Of a stretch of DNA of 33,848 nucleotides, positions 10,958 through 18,982 are shown one piece after another. Below the pieces are notes generated by a model, which saw only the letters and a program-made list of their open reading frames with translations, was not told where the DNA came from and did not search any database. The translations under genes and the position numbers were made by a program. How positions within the stretch are numbered: position 1 is the first letter of the stretch; every line of letters starts with the position of its first letter. The DNA is from Thermodesulfovibrio sp. (lineage in GTDB: Bacteria > Nitrospirota > Thermodesulfovibrionia > Thermodesulfovibrionales > Thermodesulfovibrionaceae), in assembly GCA_025060075.1 (NCBI GenBank), contig JANXCZ010000068.1:1-33848 (forward strand). Direction: 5' to 3'.

Positions 10958-12013
10958 TTAGGATTTTTGTGCCATTTTTTTCATCTGAATTTCCTTTCTC
11001 ATTCCAGCAATAGCCTTAGCAACAATGATAAACATCAACACTGACAGTCCACCAAGAATTGTAACTGTAGAAACATCGTCTAACCACTTAATGTCATATA
11101 TTCTTGCAATAAGCTTTTGTGCAATTGATGTTGCAGCAATACAAACTGCGGCACCAAAAAGAACTCTTATTATCATACCTTTGAAGTACTTTGTTGCAAC
11201 TGCTCCAAACTGTGCACCTACTGCAGCTCCAATAAGCATTATAAACACAGCTAAAAGCTCGGTTCTACCTTTCCATGTATAGGTAAAGGTACCATAAAGT
11301 CCTGATATCATAACTTCAAACAAATCAGTTCCTACTGCAACATGAGTAGGACAGCCAACAAGATATATTAATGCAGGCATTCTAATCAAACCACCACCAA
11401 TTCCAAGAAGTCCTGCAACAACTCCTGTTGCAAACCCTACAAACATAGGTAACCATAGAGATACTGTAATCTGAGCCTGTTTAAATGTCATAACTGGAGG
11501 AATCTTAATTTTATGAAGAGTTTTATACCAAGTAACTCCACTTGCTAATTTGTCTAATTGTTCGCCTTTTTCTTTTGCAAGTTTTTCCTTTTTCTTTAAT
11601 TTTAAATAGTCCAATACTACCGTAGTAAAAATGAAGGCAAGAAGAATAAGATATATTATACGAAGATACAGGTCAACCTTACCTATTCTTTCAAGAAACA
11701 TAACTATCTGAGCACCAACCTCAAAACCTGCCATTGTTCCAAGTATCATAGCAACACCAAGAGGATAGTCAACATTTCCAAATTTAGCGTGTCTTATTGT
11801 AGAGACAATTGATTTTCCAGCTATATGAGCAATATCAGTTCCTATTGCAAAAGCCATTGGAAAACCTAAAATGTTAAGTCCTGGTGTTATCATCCAGGCT
11901 CCACCCATTCCATAAAATCCACCCAAAATTCCAACTCCTAGGCCCAATATGATTAATCCAGGCCAAAAAAGATCAACTCCCGAAATTGGCATGTGAATAT
12001 ATAACCAATCCAT
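10958..12013 (-). CDS. TSUP (TauE/SafE) family anion transporter
   Basis: Integral membrane transporter of the TauE/SafE family, whose members are linked to sulfite, sulfonate, sulfolactate or other sulfur-anion movement. The 351 residues contain the family's internal duplication: GGFYGMGGAWMITPGL with FAIGTDIAHI in the first half, and AGLLGIGGGLIRMPALIYL with VAVGTDLFEV in the second. Hydrophobic segments fit about eight or nine helices. A charged cytoplasmic loop of about 30-40 residues (LKLKKKEKLAKEKGEQLDKL) splits the halves. The ATG has AAAAAGGAGG upstream. Neighbours, each separated by exactly 22 bases, are a universal stress protein, a 96-aa membrane protein and a 210-aa anchored protein, which hints at a multi-component transporter. 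The substrate cannot be read from the sequence. Confidence 0.9.
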   Translation of the reverse strand: MDWLYIHMPISGVDLFWPGLIILGLGVGILGGFYGMGGAWMITPGLNILGFPMAFAIGTDIAHIAGKSIVSTIRHAKFGNVDYPLGVAMILGTMAGFEVGAQIVMFLERIGKVDLYLRIIYLILLAFIFTTVVLDYLKLKKKEKLAKEKGEQLDKLASGVTWYKTLHKIKIPPVMTFKQAQITVSLWLPMFVGFATGVVAGLLGIGGGLIRMPALIYLVGCPTHVAVGTDLFEVMISGLYGTFTYTWKGRTELLAVFIMLIGAAVGAQFGAVATKYFKGMIIRVLFGAAVCIAATSIAQKLIARIYDIKWLDDVSTVTILGGLSVLMFIIVAKAIAGMRKEIQMKKMAQKS

Positions 12014-12035
12014 AGCTTAACCTCCTTTTTATTTT

Positions 12036-12326
12036 TTAGTGTTCAGCAAGTTCTCTCTTAGTAAGATCAATACCAGTTAAGCTTAAGAGATAGTCGGTGA
12101 TAAATCCTATTAAGATTCCAGCTATAGGAGTAATACAACCAGTAAGAATGGTAAAAAGAAGCATATTATCGTTGTAGAGATTTGCCCACCATAAGCTTAA
12201 ACCTGAAAGACCCTTAGTATGAGCTACGACAACAAGAGGTGGAGTCTTATCTTTAGCCATTGCAATACTTGGTAAAAAGTAAATTAAACTAATTGCTGAC
12301 AAAAGAGTGATTAATATTTTTTTCAT
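12036..12326 (-). CDS. Small exported or membrane protein of the TSUP operon
   Basis: Unrecognised 96-residue protein. It starts with a standard signal peptide (MKKILITLLSAISLIYFLPS), with a likely type I cleavage after AMA at residue 24. The mature part has an exposed stretch (LSLWWANLYNDN) and one strongly hydrophobic helix (residues about 54-80, LLFTILTGCITPIAGILIGFI), ending in a short charged tail KRELAEH. This gives an outside N-terminus and one membrane span. Size, topology and tight placement between usp and the TSUP gene suggest a small accessory subunit of the transporter. The start has GAAAGGGGGG upstream of ATG at 12326, and gaps on both sides are 22 bases, which supports a real gene. 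Confidence 0.8.
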   Translation of the reverse strand: MKKILITLLSAISLIYFLPSIAMAKDKTPPLVVVAHTKGLSGLSLWWANLYNDNMLLFTILTGCITPIAGILIGFITDYLLSLTGIDLTKRELAEH

Positions 12327-12348
12327 AATTTACCCCCCTTTCTTTTAT

Positions 12349-12762
12349 TTATTTCACAATTAAGACACTACAAGGTGTTAATGCTACCACTTTTGTGGCA
12401 GTAGTTCCTATTCCTGTACCAGGAAATTCGCCTGCCCCTCTATGTCCCATAATTATCAAATCAAACTTATCCTCTTTCGCCCTTCTTACTATGTTGTCAG
12501 CTGGAGAAACACCCCTTTCGAGAATTGTTTTAACAGAAATTCCTTTTTTGTCAAAGATCTCTTTTGCTTTTTTAATTGCATTTTGAGCTTCTGCATCAAG
12601 CATTTCTCTGATATCGCCTGGATATTCAATATTTGCCAAATCAGCATAAAGAGCAACTGACATTATAGTAACTTCTACTTTTTCCTTCTCTGCTATTTCA
12701 GCTGCTTTGTTTACAGCTTTCATAGCATAATCTGAACCATCAGTTGGTACTAATATTTTCAT
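12349..12762 (-). CDS. Universal stress protein, UspA family
   Basis: A 137-residue single-domain USP. It starts MKILVPTDGSDYAMKAV, the usual first strand and Asp-containing nucleotide loop. Near the C-terminus GHRGAGEFPGTGIGTTA fits the ATP-binding pattern G-2x-G-9/10x-G(S/T), so it is probably an ATP-binding USP, and CSVLIVK is the final strand. USPs often sit beside membrane transporters and are thought to regulate them with ATP or adenylate state. Here it is the first gene of the operon with the TSUP transporter. The ribosome binding site AAGGAGGAGG lies just before ATG at 12762. Two promoter candidates lie in its roughly 120-base leader. Confidence 0.92.
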   Translation of the reverse strand: MKILVPTDGSDYAMKAVNKAAEIAEKEKVEVTIMSVALYADLANIEYPGDIREMLDAEAQNAIKKAKEIFDKKGISVKTILERGVSPADNIVRRAKEDKFDLIIMGHRGAGEFPGTGIGTTATKVVALTPCSVLIVK

Positions 12763-12831
12763 ATCCTCCTCCTTAGAAAAAATTTAAGTTTTTTAAAAAC
12801 CTTGTCTTTTCACCCCCTTTCAATTGATTTG

Positions 12832-12849
12832 AGGAATTATAACATTCCT
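12832..12849 (-). promoter_or_regulatory. Extended -10 promoter within an inverted repeat, usp operon
   Basis: On the minus strand the sequence contains TGTTATAAT (12844-12836), an extended -10 with a perfect TATAAT. It sits inside the inverted repeat AGGAAT (12832-12837), spacer TATAAC, ATTCCT (12844-12849). No good -35 is seen, as is typical for extended -10 promoters. The overlap suggests that a dimeric regulator could block RNA polymerase here. Confidence 0.5.
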
Positions 12850-12863
12850 TACATTATTTAAAT

Positions 12864-12879
12864 TGCAAAATTTGTGCCT
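12864..12879 (-). promoter_or_regulatory. Sigma-54-type (-24/-12) promoter for the usp-TSUP operon
   Basis: On the minus strand AGGCAC-N5-TTGCA is present, with GG and GC separated by exactly 10 bases as in TGGCAC-N5-TTGCW. The predicted transcription start is near 12853, leaving about a 90-base leader to the usp ATG. Only the first T of the -24 box departs from consensus. If real, the operon needs an enhancer-binding activator. Confidence 0.6.
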
Positions 12880-13027
12880 AATTAAAAATTTTAGTTAATA
12901 TTGCTACAAAAGATAAAAGGATAAATATAAATGTTTCATAATGATGCAGTAGTTCATTTTCTATGGATTTCTTTTGTATAGAAATAATATAATACAACAA
13001 AAAGTTTCATATAGATGGTTAAAATTA

Positions 13028-13048
13028 AATGCAATAAAATGTTGCATT
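13028..13048. repeat. Inverted repeat AATGCAA-N7-TTGCATT upstream of trkA
   Basis: A perfect 7-base inverted repeat (13028-13034 and 13042-13048) with a 7-base spacer lies about 110 bases before the trkA start and about 150 bases upstream of the sigma-54 site on the other strand. It could be an operator for either direction, or a chance repeat in AT-rich DNA. Confidence 0.35.
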
Positions 13049-13103
13049 ATTATAAAATATTTCAATTTAGATAATTTTTTGTGGATGTTTAAGAAAGTAA
13101 GTG

Positions 13104-13132
13104 TTTTCATAAAGAATTTTTTGATTTATAAT
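13104..13132 (+). promoter_or_regulatory. Sigma-70-type promoter for trkA-trkH
   Basis: TTTTCA (13104-13109) and a perfect TATAAT (13127-13132) are 17 bases apart. The predicted start near 13139 gives a leader of about 23 bases containing AGAGGAG, the trkA ribosome binding site. Confidence 0.6.
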
Positions 13133-13161
13133 ACTAAAACTACAAAAAGAGGAGTTAAATT

Positions 13162-14502
13162 GTGAGAGTAATAATTGTTGGGGCAGGAGAGGTTGGATAT
13201 CAGATTGCAAAGTTTCTTACCTATGAAGGAGTTGATGTGGTAATTATAGACAGAGATGGAAATAAGCTTAGAAGAATTTCAGAAGAACTTGATATTGCAA
13301 CAATAGAGGCTGAAGGGAGTGATCCTTCTGCTTTTAAAGAAGCAGGTGCGGATAAGGCAGAAATTTTAATTGCTGTAACAAACAGTGATGAAACTAATAT
13401 GATTGCCTGCCTTCTTGGCAAGGCAATGTTTAATATAAAAAGAAAGATTGCAAGAATTAGAAATCCCGATTATTTTTTTAACAAAGAGCTACTTGGCAAA
13501 GCAAATCTTGATATTGATCCAGCTATTAATCCAGAACTTGAAGCAGCAGATGCAGTCTGTAGACTCATTGAAAATCCCTTTGCTAGTGAAGTAATAGATT
13601 TTGAAAAGGGTAAAATAATGGTAGTTGGTTTTAAAATTCCAAGAGAAAGTCCTGTAAATGGTAAGAAGCTTAAATCAATAAGGACACTTTTAAATAAAGA
13701 CTTTATAGTTGGTGTAATAGAAAGAGATGAAAATGTCTTAATTCCCTCTGGTGAAGATATTTTAAACGAGGGAGATATAGTTTATATTCCTATTCCGAAA
13801 GAAGATATACAAGATGTTGCACGAAGCCTTAAAGTATACAGTGGTCCTTCAAAAAAAATTATGATACTTGGTGGGGGAAGGATTGGATATTACATTGCAA
13901 GTAAGATGGAAAACAAGGCAGATATCAAAATCATAGAAAAAGATGCGGAAAGATGTAAGTTTCTCATTAAGCATCTTGGGAAAACTCTAGTTCTTCATGG
14001 AGATGGTGCAGATAAACAACTCTTAATTGAAGAAAATATAAGTAGCATGGACATTTATATTGCCTCTTCAAATAATGATGAATTGAATATTATGGCATCT
14101 CTTCTTGCAAAGAAACTCGGTGCTAAAAAAGTTATAGCACTTGTAAATAGAACAGATTACATACCACTTGCTCATAACTTAGGAATTCAGTCTGTTTTAA
14201 GTCCAAGACTCATTACTGCAAGTATAATCTTGAGATATGTAAGAAAAGGAGAGATTATTTCCCTAACTGCAATTGCTGAAAACAAGGCAGAAATAATGGA
14301 AGTAGAAGTTTCTCATAATTCTAAAATTATAGGAAAAACTCTAAAAGAAGGAGTTTTTCCTAAAAACTCCATAGTTGGAGCTATTATTAGAGGAGACAAG
14401 ATTATTATTCCCACTGGTGAAGATTTGATTAAGGCAAAGGACAAGCTTATAATATTCACTTTAAAAGACTCTATAAAGGAAGTGGAAAAGCTTCTTACAT
14501 GA
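13162..14502 (+). CDS. trkA: Trk potassium uptake regulator TrkA
   Basis: Cytoplasmic NAD(H)- or nucleotide-binding RCK protein that gates the TrkH potassium channel. The 446 residues are two tandem RCK units. The first starts MRVIIVGAGEVGYQIAKFL with a Rossmann GxGxxG and an acidic strand end (VVIID). The second starts KKIMILGGGRIGYYIASKM near residue 232. Each is followed by a TrkA_C half (about 145-225 and 365-446). The start is GTG at 13162 with AGAGGAG seven bases upstream. Its stop overlaps the trkH start (ATGA), so the two are translationally coupled and form the complete transporter. The promoter is called separately. Confidence 0.95.
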   Translation: MRVIIVGAGEVGYQIAKFLTYEGVDVVIIDRDGNKLRRISEELDIATIEAEGSDPSAFKEAGADKAEILIAVTNSDETNMIACLLGKAMFNIKRKIARIRNPDYFFNKELLGKANLDIDPAINPELEAADAVCRLIENPFASEVIDFEKGKIMVVGFKIPRESPVNGKKLKSIRTLLNKDFIVGVIERDENVLIPSGEDILNEGDIVYIPIPKEDIQDVARSLKVYSGPSKKIMILGGGRIGYYIASKMENKADIKIIEKDAERCKFLIKHLGKTLVLHGDGADKQLLIEENISSMDIYIASSNNDELNIMASLLAKKLGAKKVIALVNRTDYIPLAHNLGIQSVLSPRLITASIILRYVRKGEIISLTAIAENKAEIMEVEVSHNSKIIGKTLKEGVFPKNSIVGAIIRGDKIIIPTGEDLIKAKDKLIIFTLKDSIKEVEKLLT

Positions 14503-15947
14503 ACTTTAAAACAGTTTTTAATATAGTTGGAATAATATTGATCATACTTTCGATTTTTATGCTTCTGCCAGTAGGTGTTGCTATTATAAATAATTCTATA
14601 GATTTTAAAGCTTTATTTTTTTCATTTTTGATTACTTTTTTTTCTGGAGCTATCATGCTTGCTTTGACAAAGCAATACAAACATGAAGATTTAATGTATA
14701 GAGAAGCCTTTATGACAGTAACACTTTCATGGCTAAGTGTATCTTTTTTTGGTTGTCTTCCATATATTTTTACTGGTTCAGTAAATTCCTTCACAGATGC
14801 TTTCTTTGAGGCTATGTCAGGGTTTACTACAACAGGTGCAAGTATTTTTTCAGATGTTGAAAGTCTACCTGCAGGACTTCTCTTTTGGAGAAGCATGACA
14901 CAGTGGATAGGTGGTATGGGTATAATAGTCTTTGCTCTTGCTGTTTTACCTATTATTGGAACAGGTGGCATGCAACTTTTTAAGGCAGAAGTGCCCGAGA
15001 TAAGTGTTGATAAATTAAGACCAAGAATTATTGATACTGCAAAGGCACTTTGGCTTATTTATGCAGGACTGACTTTTCTCATAGTTATTCTTTATATTGT
15101 CGCTGGAATGAACCTATATGATGCTGTCTGTCATGCCTTTACAACAATCTCTACAGGAGGATTTTCAACAAAAAATGCAAGCATTGGACATTTTAATGAT
15201 CCAATTATTGATTATACTGTAAGTATAGGCATGTTTCTTGGAGGAGTTAACTTTGCTCTTTATTTTTATTTTATAAGAGGAAATTTCAAAGTATTTTTTA
15301 AAAATACGGAGTTTAAATTTTATTTCCTTTTTATTCTTATAACAGTCTTGATTATTACGGTTAATCTTTGGCTTTATACCTACGATTCAGTTTTTGATTC
15401 TTTAAGATATGCTGTTTTTCAAGTTATATCAATAGTGACTACCACAGGTTATGCTACCGCAGACTATGTAAAATGGAGTTACTTTTGTCAGTTAGTTTTA
15501 TTAATAGTTATGTTTTTTGGGGGAATGATAGGTTCAACAGGTGGAGGAATAAAACAAGTAAGGGTTTATCTTATGATAAAACAGATATTTAGAGAGTTTT
15601 ATCAACTTATTCATCCAAGAGCTATGTTAGCACTAAAGCTTGATGAGAAATTTCTTACCAAGGAAACACTTGGTAGCATTTGGGGTTTTGTTTTTCTTGC
15701 TTTATTTATATGTGCTATATCAAGTATTGCAATGACAGCAACAGGTCTTGATATCATAACATCTATTTCAACTGTTATCTCAGCTATGAATAATGTAGGA
15801 CCTGCTTTAGGAGAGGCTGGTCCAGCAGGAAACTACTCTGGGATTCCTACTTTTGGTAAATGGATACTTATTTTCTGCATGCTTGCAGGAAGGCTTGAGT
15901 ATTATACGGTGTTAATACTTTTTACTCCTGCATTTTGGAAAAGATAG
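14499..15947 (+). CDS. trkH: Trk potassium channel/transporter subunit TrkH
   Basis: Potassium-translocating membrane subunit, 482 residues, superfamily of K+ transporters with four pore-loop repeats. The filter loops are visible in order: MSGFTTTGASIF, TTISTGGFSTKNAS, IVTTTGYATADY and MNNVGPALGEAGP. Hydrophobic segments fit ten or more helices, including the two N-terminal ones typical of TrkH. LEYYTVLILFTPAFW is the usual C-terminus. It overlaps trkA by four bases and needs TrkA for gating. The gene ends 33 bases from the convergent serine-proteinase gene, with only a weak 5-base hairpin there. Confidence 0.95.
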   Translation: MNFKTVFNIVGIILIILSIFMLLPVGVAIINNSIDFKALFFSFLITFFSGAIMLALTKQYKHEDLMYREAFMTVTLSWLSVSFFGCLPYIFTGSVNSFTDAFFEAMSGFTTTGASIFSDVESLPAGLLFWRSMTQWIGGMGIIVFALAVLPIIGTGGMQLFKAEVPEISVDKLRPRIIDTAKALWLIYAGLTFLIVILYIVAGMNLYDAVCHAFTTISTGGFSTKNASIGHFNDPIIDYTVSIGMFLGGVNFALYFYFIRGNFKVFFKNTEFKFYFLFILITVLIITVNLWLYTYDSVFDSLRYAVFQVISIVTTTGYATADYVKWSYFCQLVLLIVMFFGGMIGSTGGGIKQVRVYLMIKQIFREFYQLIHPRAMLALKLDEKFLTKETLGSIWGFVFLALFICAISSIAMTATGLDIITSISTVISAMNNVGPALGEAGPAGNYSGIPTFGKWILIFCMLAGRLEYYTVLILFTPAFWKR

Positions 15948-15980
15948 AAATAGACCCAATAAAGCTTATTTGCACAACTT

Positions 15981-16802
15981 TTATAATAAAACCTTGGTTT
16001 TTCTAATTGGTAGATACTCCACTGTATGTCTTACTGGCTGTGGATATAGATTCATAAGTAGCATAATCTCCTTAGGCATATCTGTTGAAACAGGAAGTCC
16101 AAGTTCTTTTGCCTCTTCTGCGCTTATTGGATAGTCATGAGTCCATTTTCCTGATACAAGCTTTTCAGCAATCTGTCTTGCTTTTTCTTCTGGATGACTT
16201 CTTGATACAATTTCTATTATTGTTTCCTTCATCTGCCTTATCGCCTTTTCAGCTTGATCAGCAAGTATAAGAGTTGAGTCATCAATCTCATTAATTGGTT
16301 TTTTCTGAACTACATTAAGAATTGATACAGCAGGAAACTGACCAATCTGGGGATCAAGCGGACCAAGCACAGCGTGCTCACACATTATGATTTCATCTGC
16401 GGACAGAGCAATCAATGTACCACCAGACATAGCATAGTGTGGAACAAAAACAGTTACCTTTCCTTTATGCCTTGAGAGAGCCCTTGCTATTTGAGTTGAG
16501 GCAATTGCAAGTCCGCCTGGTGTGTGAACTACAAGGTCAATAGGTGTTTCATCATCAGTCATATGAATTGCCCTTAAAACTTCTTCAGAGTCATTGATAT
16601 CAATAAATCTCATTATGGGAAATCCAAGAAAGCTCATTGTTTCCTGTCGGTGAACAAGTAAGATTACTCGGCTTCCTCTCTTTTTTTCAATCTCTGCGAT
16701 AAGCTTCATGCGAGCATTTTCTAAGAGTTTTTGTCTTATTATTGGTTGTATAGCAATTATTATGAGAAAAAGCCAAAAGAATATTATAGGATCAAAATGC
16801 AT
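15981..16802 (-). CDS. SDH-type Clp-fold serine proteinase, membrane-anchored
   Basis: A 273-residue protein of the ClpP/crotonase-fold serine proteinase group known as the SDH family. One membrane helix is at residues about 5-22 (IIFFWLFLIIIAIQPII), followed by a short coiled stretch. The Clp-like core has HTPGGLAIASTQIARAL (oxyanion loop), then VPHYAMSGGTLIALSADEIIM, whose Ser in SGGT is the likely nucleophile, and LGPLDPQIGQFPA, a strong family signature. Probable role is membrane-associated proteolysis or quality control; substrates are unknown. ATG has AAGGAGG six bases upstream. It lies 16 bases after the glycosyltransferase-methyltransferase gene at the tail of the flagellar operon, so it may be co-transcribed, but a flagellar role is not shown. 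Confidence 0.85.
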   Translation of the reverse strand: MHFDPIIFFWLFLIIIAIQPIIRQKLLENARMKLIAEIEKKRGSRVILLVHRQETMSFLGFPIMRFIDINDSEEVLRAIHMTDDETPIDLVVHTPGGLAIASTQIARALSRHKGKVTVFVPHYAMSGGTLIALSADEIIMCEHAVLGPLDPQIGQFPAVSILNVVQKKPINEIDDSTLILADQAEKAIRQMKETIIEIVSRSHPEEKARQIAEKLVSGKWTHDYPISAEEAKELGLPVSTDMPKEIMLLMNLYPQPVRHTVEYLPIRKTKVLL

Positions 16803-16818
16803 CTAAGCCTCCTTTTTA

Positions 16819-18960
16819 TTAAGCTTTGTCTCCTCTTCCCCATATTATCTCAACGGCAGAGTATTTTATGGCTTTTTTAATCATTTCTTCAAGATTAATT
16901 GGAGCTTTGCCTTTTACTGCAATTACATACTGAAAATTACCTAATATCTTTGAGTTAAGATAAAGAGGTATTAATGTTGCTGAGACTATTGATTTCGTTG
17001 TGTTATAGTCAATATCTATGATTTTTCCATCAGAAGTTTTAAGCTGAAAGCTAAGGGGTATTACTCCTTCAAAGACTGTAGCTGGCAAAAGAGGCTCTGT
17101 AAATAGATGAATCTCATCAAATCCGACTTTTTTTATGGCATAATGAAGGCTCCACGGTTTCCATCTTGTTACATGATGGGGGGGATAATCATTATACCAC
17201 CATTTATACTTTCTATAACCTCTTGCTGTATTTTCAAACTTATAGAAGGGTGGACAGCTTAGAATTAAAATTCCATCTTTATCAAGCATTAAATATAAAT
17301 CTCTCAAAAACTTTAATGGCTCATTGAGATGCTCAAGAACCTCAAAGCATGTTATTACTTTATAAGGTCCTTTATATTCTTCAGGAATTTCATCCAGGGA
17401 TAATGCTTTAATAACATTTAGTCTAAACTTTTCCTTGGCTATTTTAACTGCCTCTTCAGAAGCCTCAATGCCATATACTTCAAAACCGAATTTTCTTGCA
17501 ATTAGCATAAAAAATCCTGTTGAACATCCTACATCAAGAAGTCTGCCTCTTGGAATCTGAGAAAGAATAGGAAGTAAAACATTAAATCTGGGAAACTTTT
17601 TCCATTTATTTATCTCTTCCTCTTCATCTTTAATATCTTTATAAGAATCATAGGCAGTATATCCAAAATTTAAGAGATTTTCACATTTTTCTTTATATGC
17701 TTCGTCATAATCCATAACCTTCATTGGATAGGTAAAATGAATACCACATGAAGGACATTCAAAAACTCTTGAGCGATTAATTACTTCAAATAGAGGTATT
17801 TCACCTGAAAAATCACATACTATACAACTTTTAGGCTTTTCATAATTTTTCTGAGTAAGTAACTCAGCATCTTTAAGGGCAAGATATACCACCTTGGGTG
17901 GTATACTCTCTATGCATGGACTGTAAAACTGTCCTTTTGTTTGTGCTTCAATGCATGGTTCCTTAGTGGTATGTCTCATACAAGGTGATACACATGTCTG
18001 CCCTATATAGTTTGGTGATAGAGGTATTACTGTTGAGTAGTTTGATGTTCTTAATTCTGCATCAATGGGACCTGTAATAACTACAGTTGGTTTTTCCAAT
18101 CCTGCTGCTATGTGAAGAGTTGCTGTGTCTGCTGTAATTACAACATCAGAAAGAGCAACAGAAGCAATAAAATATTTTATATCCTTCATAAAAACAGAAA
18201 GATTAGCTGCTCTAATTCCATAGACATCCAAGGCTGTCTCAACTGTTATATCCTCTTCAGGCATTGAGCATACTACAGGAACATACTCATCCCATATTAG
18301 GTCTTCAATCTCTTTTAGAAGCTTAGGAGGAAGAGTTCTATGAATAGATGAGGCAAGATAATGAAACAAGAGCACTTTTTTACCACCTGATGCATCTCTT
18401 ATCTTATCAAAAACTTTTTTCATCTCATCATATGCTTTACTGTCAATTAAAATATCTGGAGTTTCCTTTTCCGCCTTATATATGTAAAGCTTCCATAGAT
18501 AATAATCAACAAGACTTAGATTGTCAAATTGAGGTGTGTTTACCATCTCAATAACTTTAACGATATAGTCAGCTTTTGCAACCTCTTTAAATGGAACAGG
18601 CATTGGTAAAAGCTTATCAATATAGGGTAATCCCTCTAAGACAGGCTTTGCTTTTCCAGATATGGTTACATTAAGTGTCATATCAGGATACTTTTTCTTT
18701 ATTTCTCTTAGTGCTGGAGTCATGCATAAAGCATCTCCTATTGCAGATTGAGATACTACAAGAAGAGTTTTGCCATTTAAAGGTTCACCTTTGTAAAAAG
18801 GAGGGATAACACTATGAGCCTGTTCAAATGCAGCTTTTACATTTTCTGGTAAATGATTAAATACATCATCTGCAAAGAGAAGTTTATCACCTGGTTTAAT
18901 ATTAAAATGATATCCATTAAAGTCAAGCTCAATCTTTCCCTTTGCTTTCCATACTTTCAT
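16819..18960 (-). CDS. GT9-like glycosyltransferase, zinc ribbon and methyltransferase fusion
   Basis: The 713-residue protein joins at least three parts. Residues about 1-60 are a small leader domain (KGKIELDFNGYHFNIKPGDKL). Residues about 62-365 resemble glycosyltransferase family 9 (ADP-heptose type): VSQSAIGDALCMTPALREIK and DVVITADTATLHIAAGLEKP are its donor-site signatures. A four-Cys cluster follows (TCVSPC, EPC, SPC). Residues about 378-410 form a zinc-ribbon pair (CIVC, CPSC). Residues about 465-620 are a SAM methyltransferase with LLDVGCSTGFFMLIA and VYGIEAS. It probably transfers and methylates a sugar. Position 22 bases after fliW suggests flagellin or other surface glycosylation, which is inference. 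No Shine-Dalgarno is seen; a TATAAT lies 10 bases before the ATG. Confidence 0.8.
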   Translation of the reverse strand: MKVWKAKGKIELDFNGYHFNIKPGDKLLFADDVFNHLPENVKAAFEQAHSVIPPFYKGEPLNGKTLLVVSQSAIGDALCMTPALREIKKKYPDMTLNVTISGKAKPVLEGLPYIDKLLPMPVPFKEVAKADYIVKVIEMVNTPQFDNLSLVDYYLWKLYIYKAEKETPDILIDSKAYDEMKKVFDKIRDASGGKKVLLFHYLASSIHRTLPPKLLKEIEDLIWDEYVPVVCSMPEEDITVETALDVYGIRAANLSVFMKDIKYFIASVALSDVVITADTATLHIAAGLEKPTVVITGPIDAELRTSNYSTVIPLSPNYIGQTCVSPCMRHTTKEPCIEAQTKGQFYSPCIESIPPKVVYLALKDAELLTQKNYEKPKSCIVCDFSGEIPLFEVINRSRVFECPSCGIHFTYPMKVMDYDEAYKEKCENLLNFGYTAYDSYKDIKDEEEEINKWKKFPRFNVLLPILSQIPRGRLLDVGCSTGFFMLIARKFGFEVYGIEASEEAVKIAKEKFRLNVIKALSLDEIPEEYKGPYKVITCFEVLEHLNEPLKFLRDLYLMLDKDGILILSCPPFYKFENTARGYRKYKWWYNDYPPHHVTRWKPWSLHYAIKKVGFDEIHLFTEPLLPATVFEGVIPLSFQLKTSDGKIIDIDYNTTKSIVSATLIPLYLNSKILGNFQYVIAVKGKAPINLEEMIKKAIKYSAVEIIWGRGDKA

Positions 18961-18970
18961 TTAGCTATCT

Positions 18971-18979
18971 ATTATAACA
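18971..18979 (-). promoter_or_regulatory. Extended -10 element directly before the GT9-methyltransferase gene
   Basis: The minus strand reads TGTTATAAT, with ten bases from TATAAT to the ATG. The predicted transcript would start within a few bases of the start codon, giving a near-leaderless mRNA. No -35 match is seen. The gene lacks a Shine-Dalgarno, which fits this idea. Confidence 0.4.
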
Positions 18980-18982
18980 TAT

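Larger units (their letters stand above)
12763..13161. other. Divergent intergenic region, usp operon / trkA
   Basis: This 399-base AT-rich region separates the minus-strand usp-TSUP operon from plus-strand trkA-trkH. It holds a sigma-54-type site and an extended -10 site facing usp, a sigma-70-type promoter facing trkA, and two inverted repeats. A 63-codon open frame at 12974-13165 has no Shine-Dalgarno and a low-complexity protein, and is not called. Confidence 0.7.

Noticed and set aside
12974-13165. 63-codon open frame on the plus strand before trkA
   Set aside because: It lacks a Shine-Dalgarno, has low-complexity content (many K, N, I, F), covers the trkA promoter and ends past the trkA start.
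14495-14971. 158-codon open frame antisense to trkH
   Set aside because: Its strand is opposite a clear trkH with conserved pore loops; the translation resembles no family and reflects codon bias of the real gene.
15948-15980. Possible bidirectional terminator between trkH and the serine proteinase
   Set aside because: Only AATAA-AGC-TTATT, a 5-base A/T stem, is present; not convincing.
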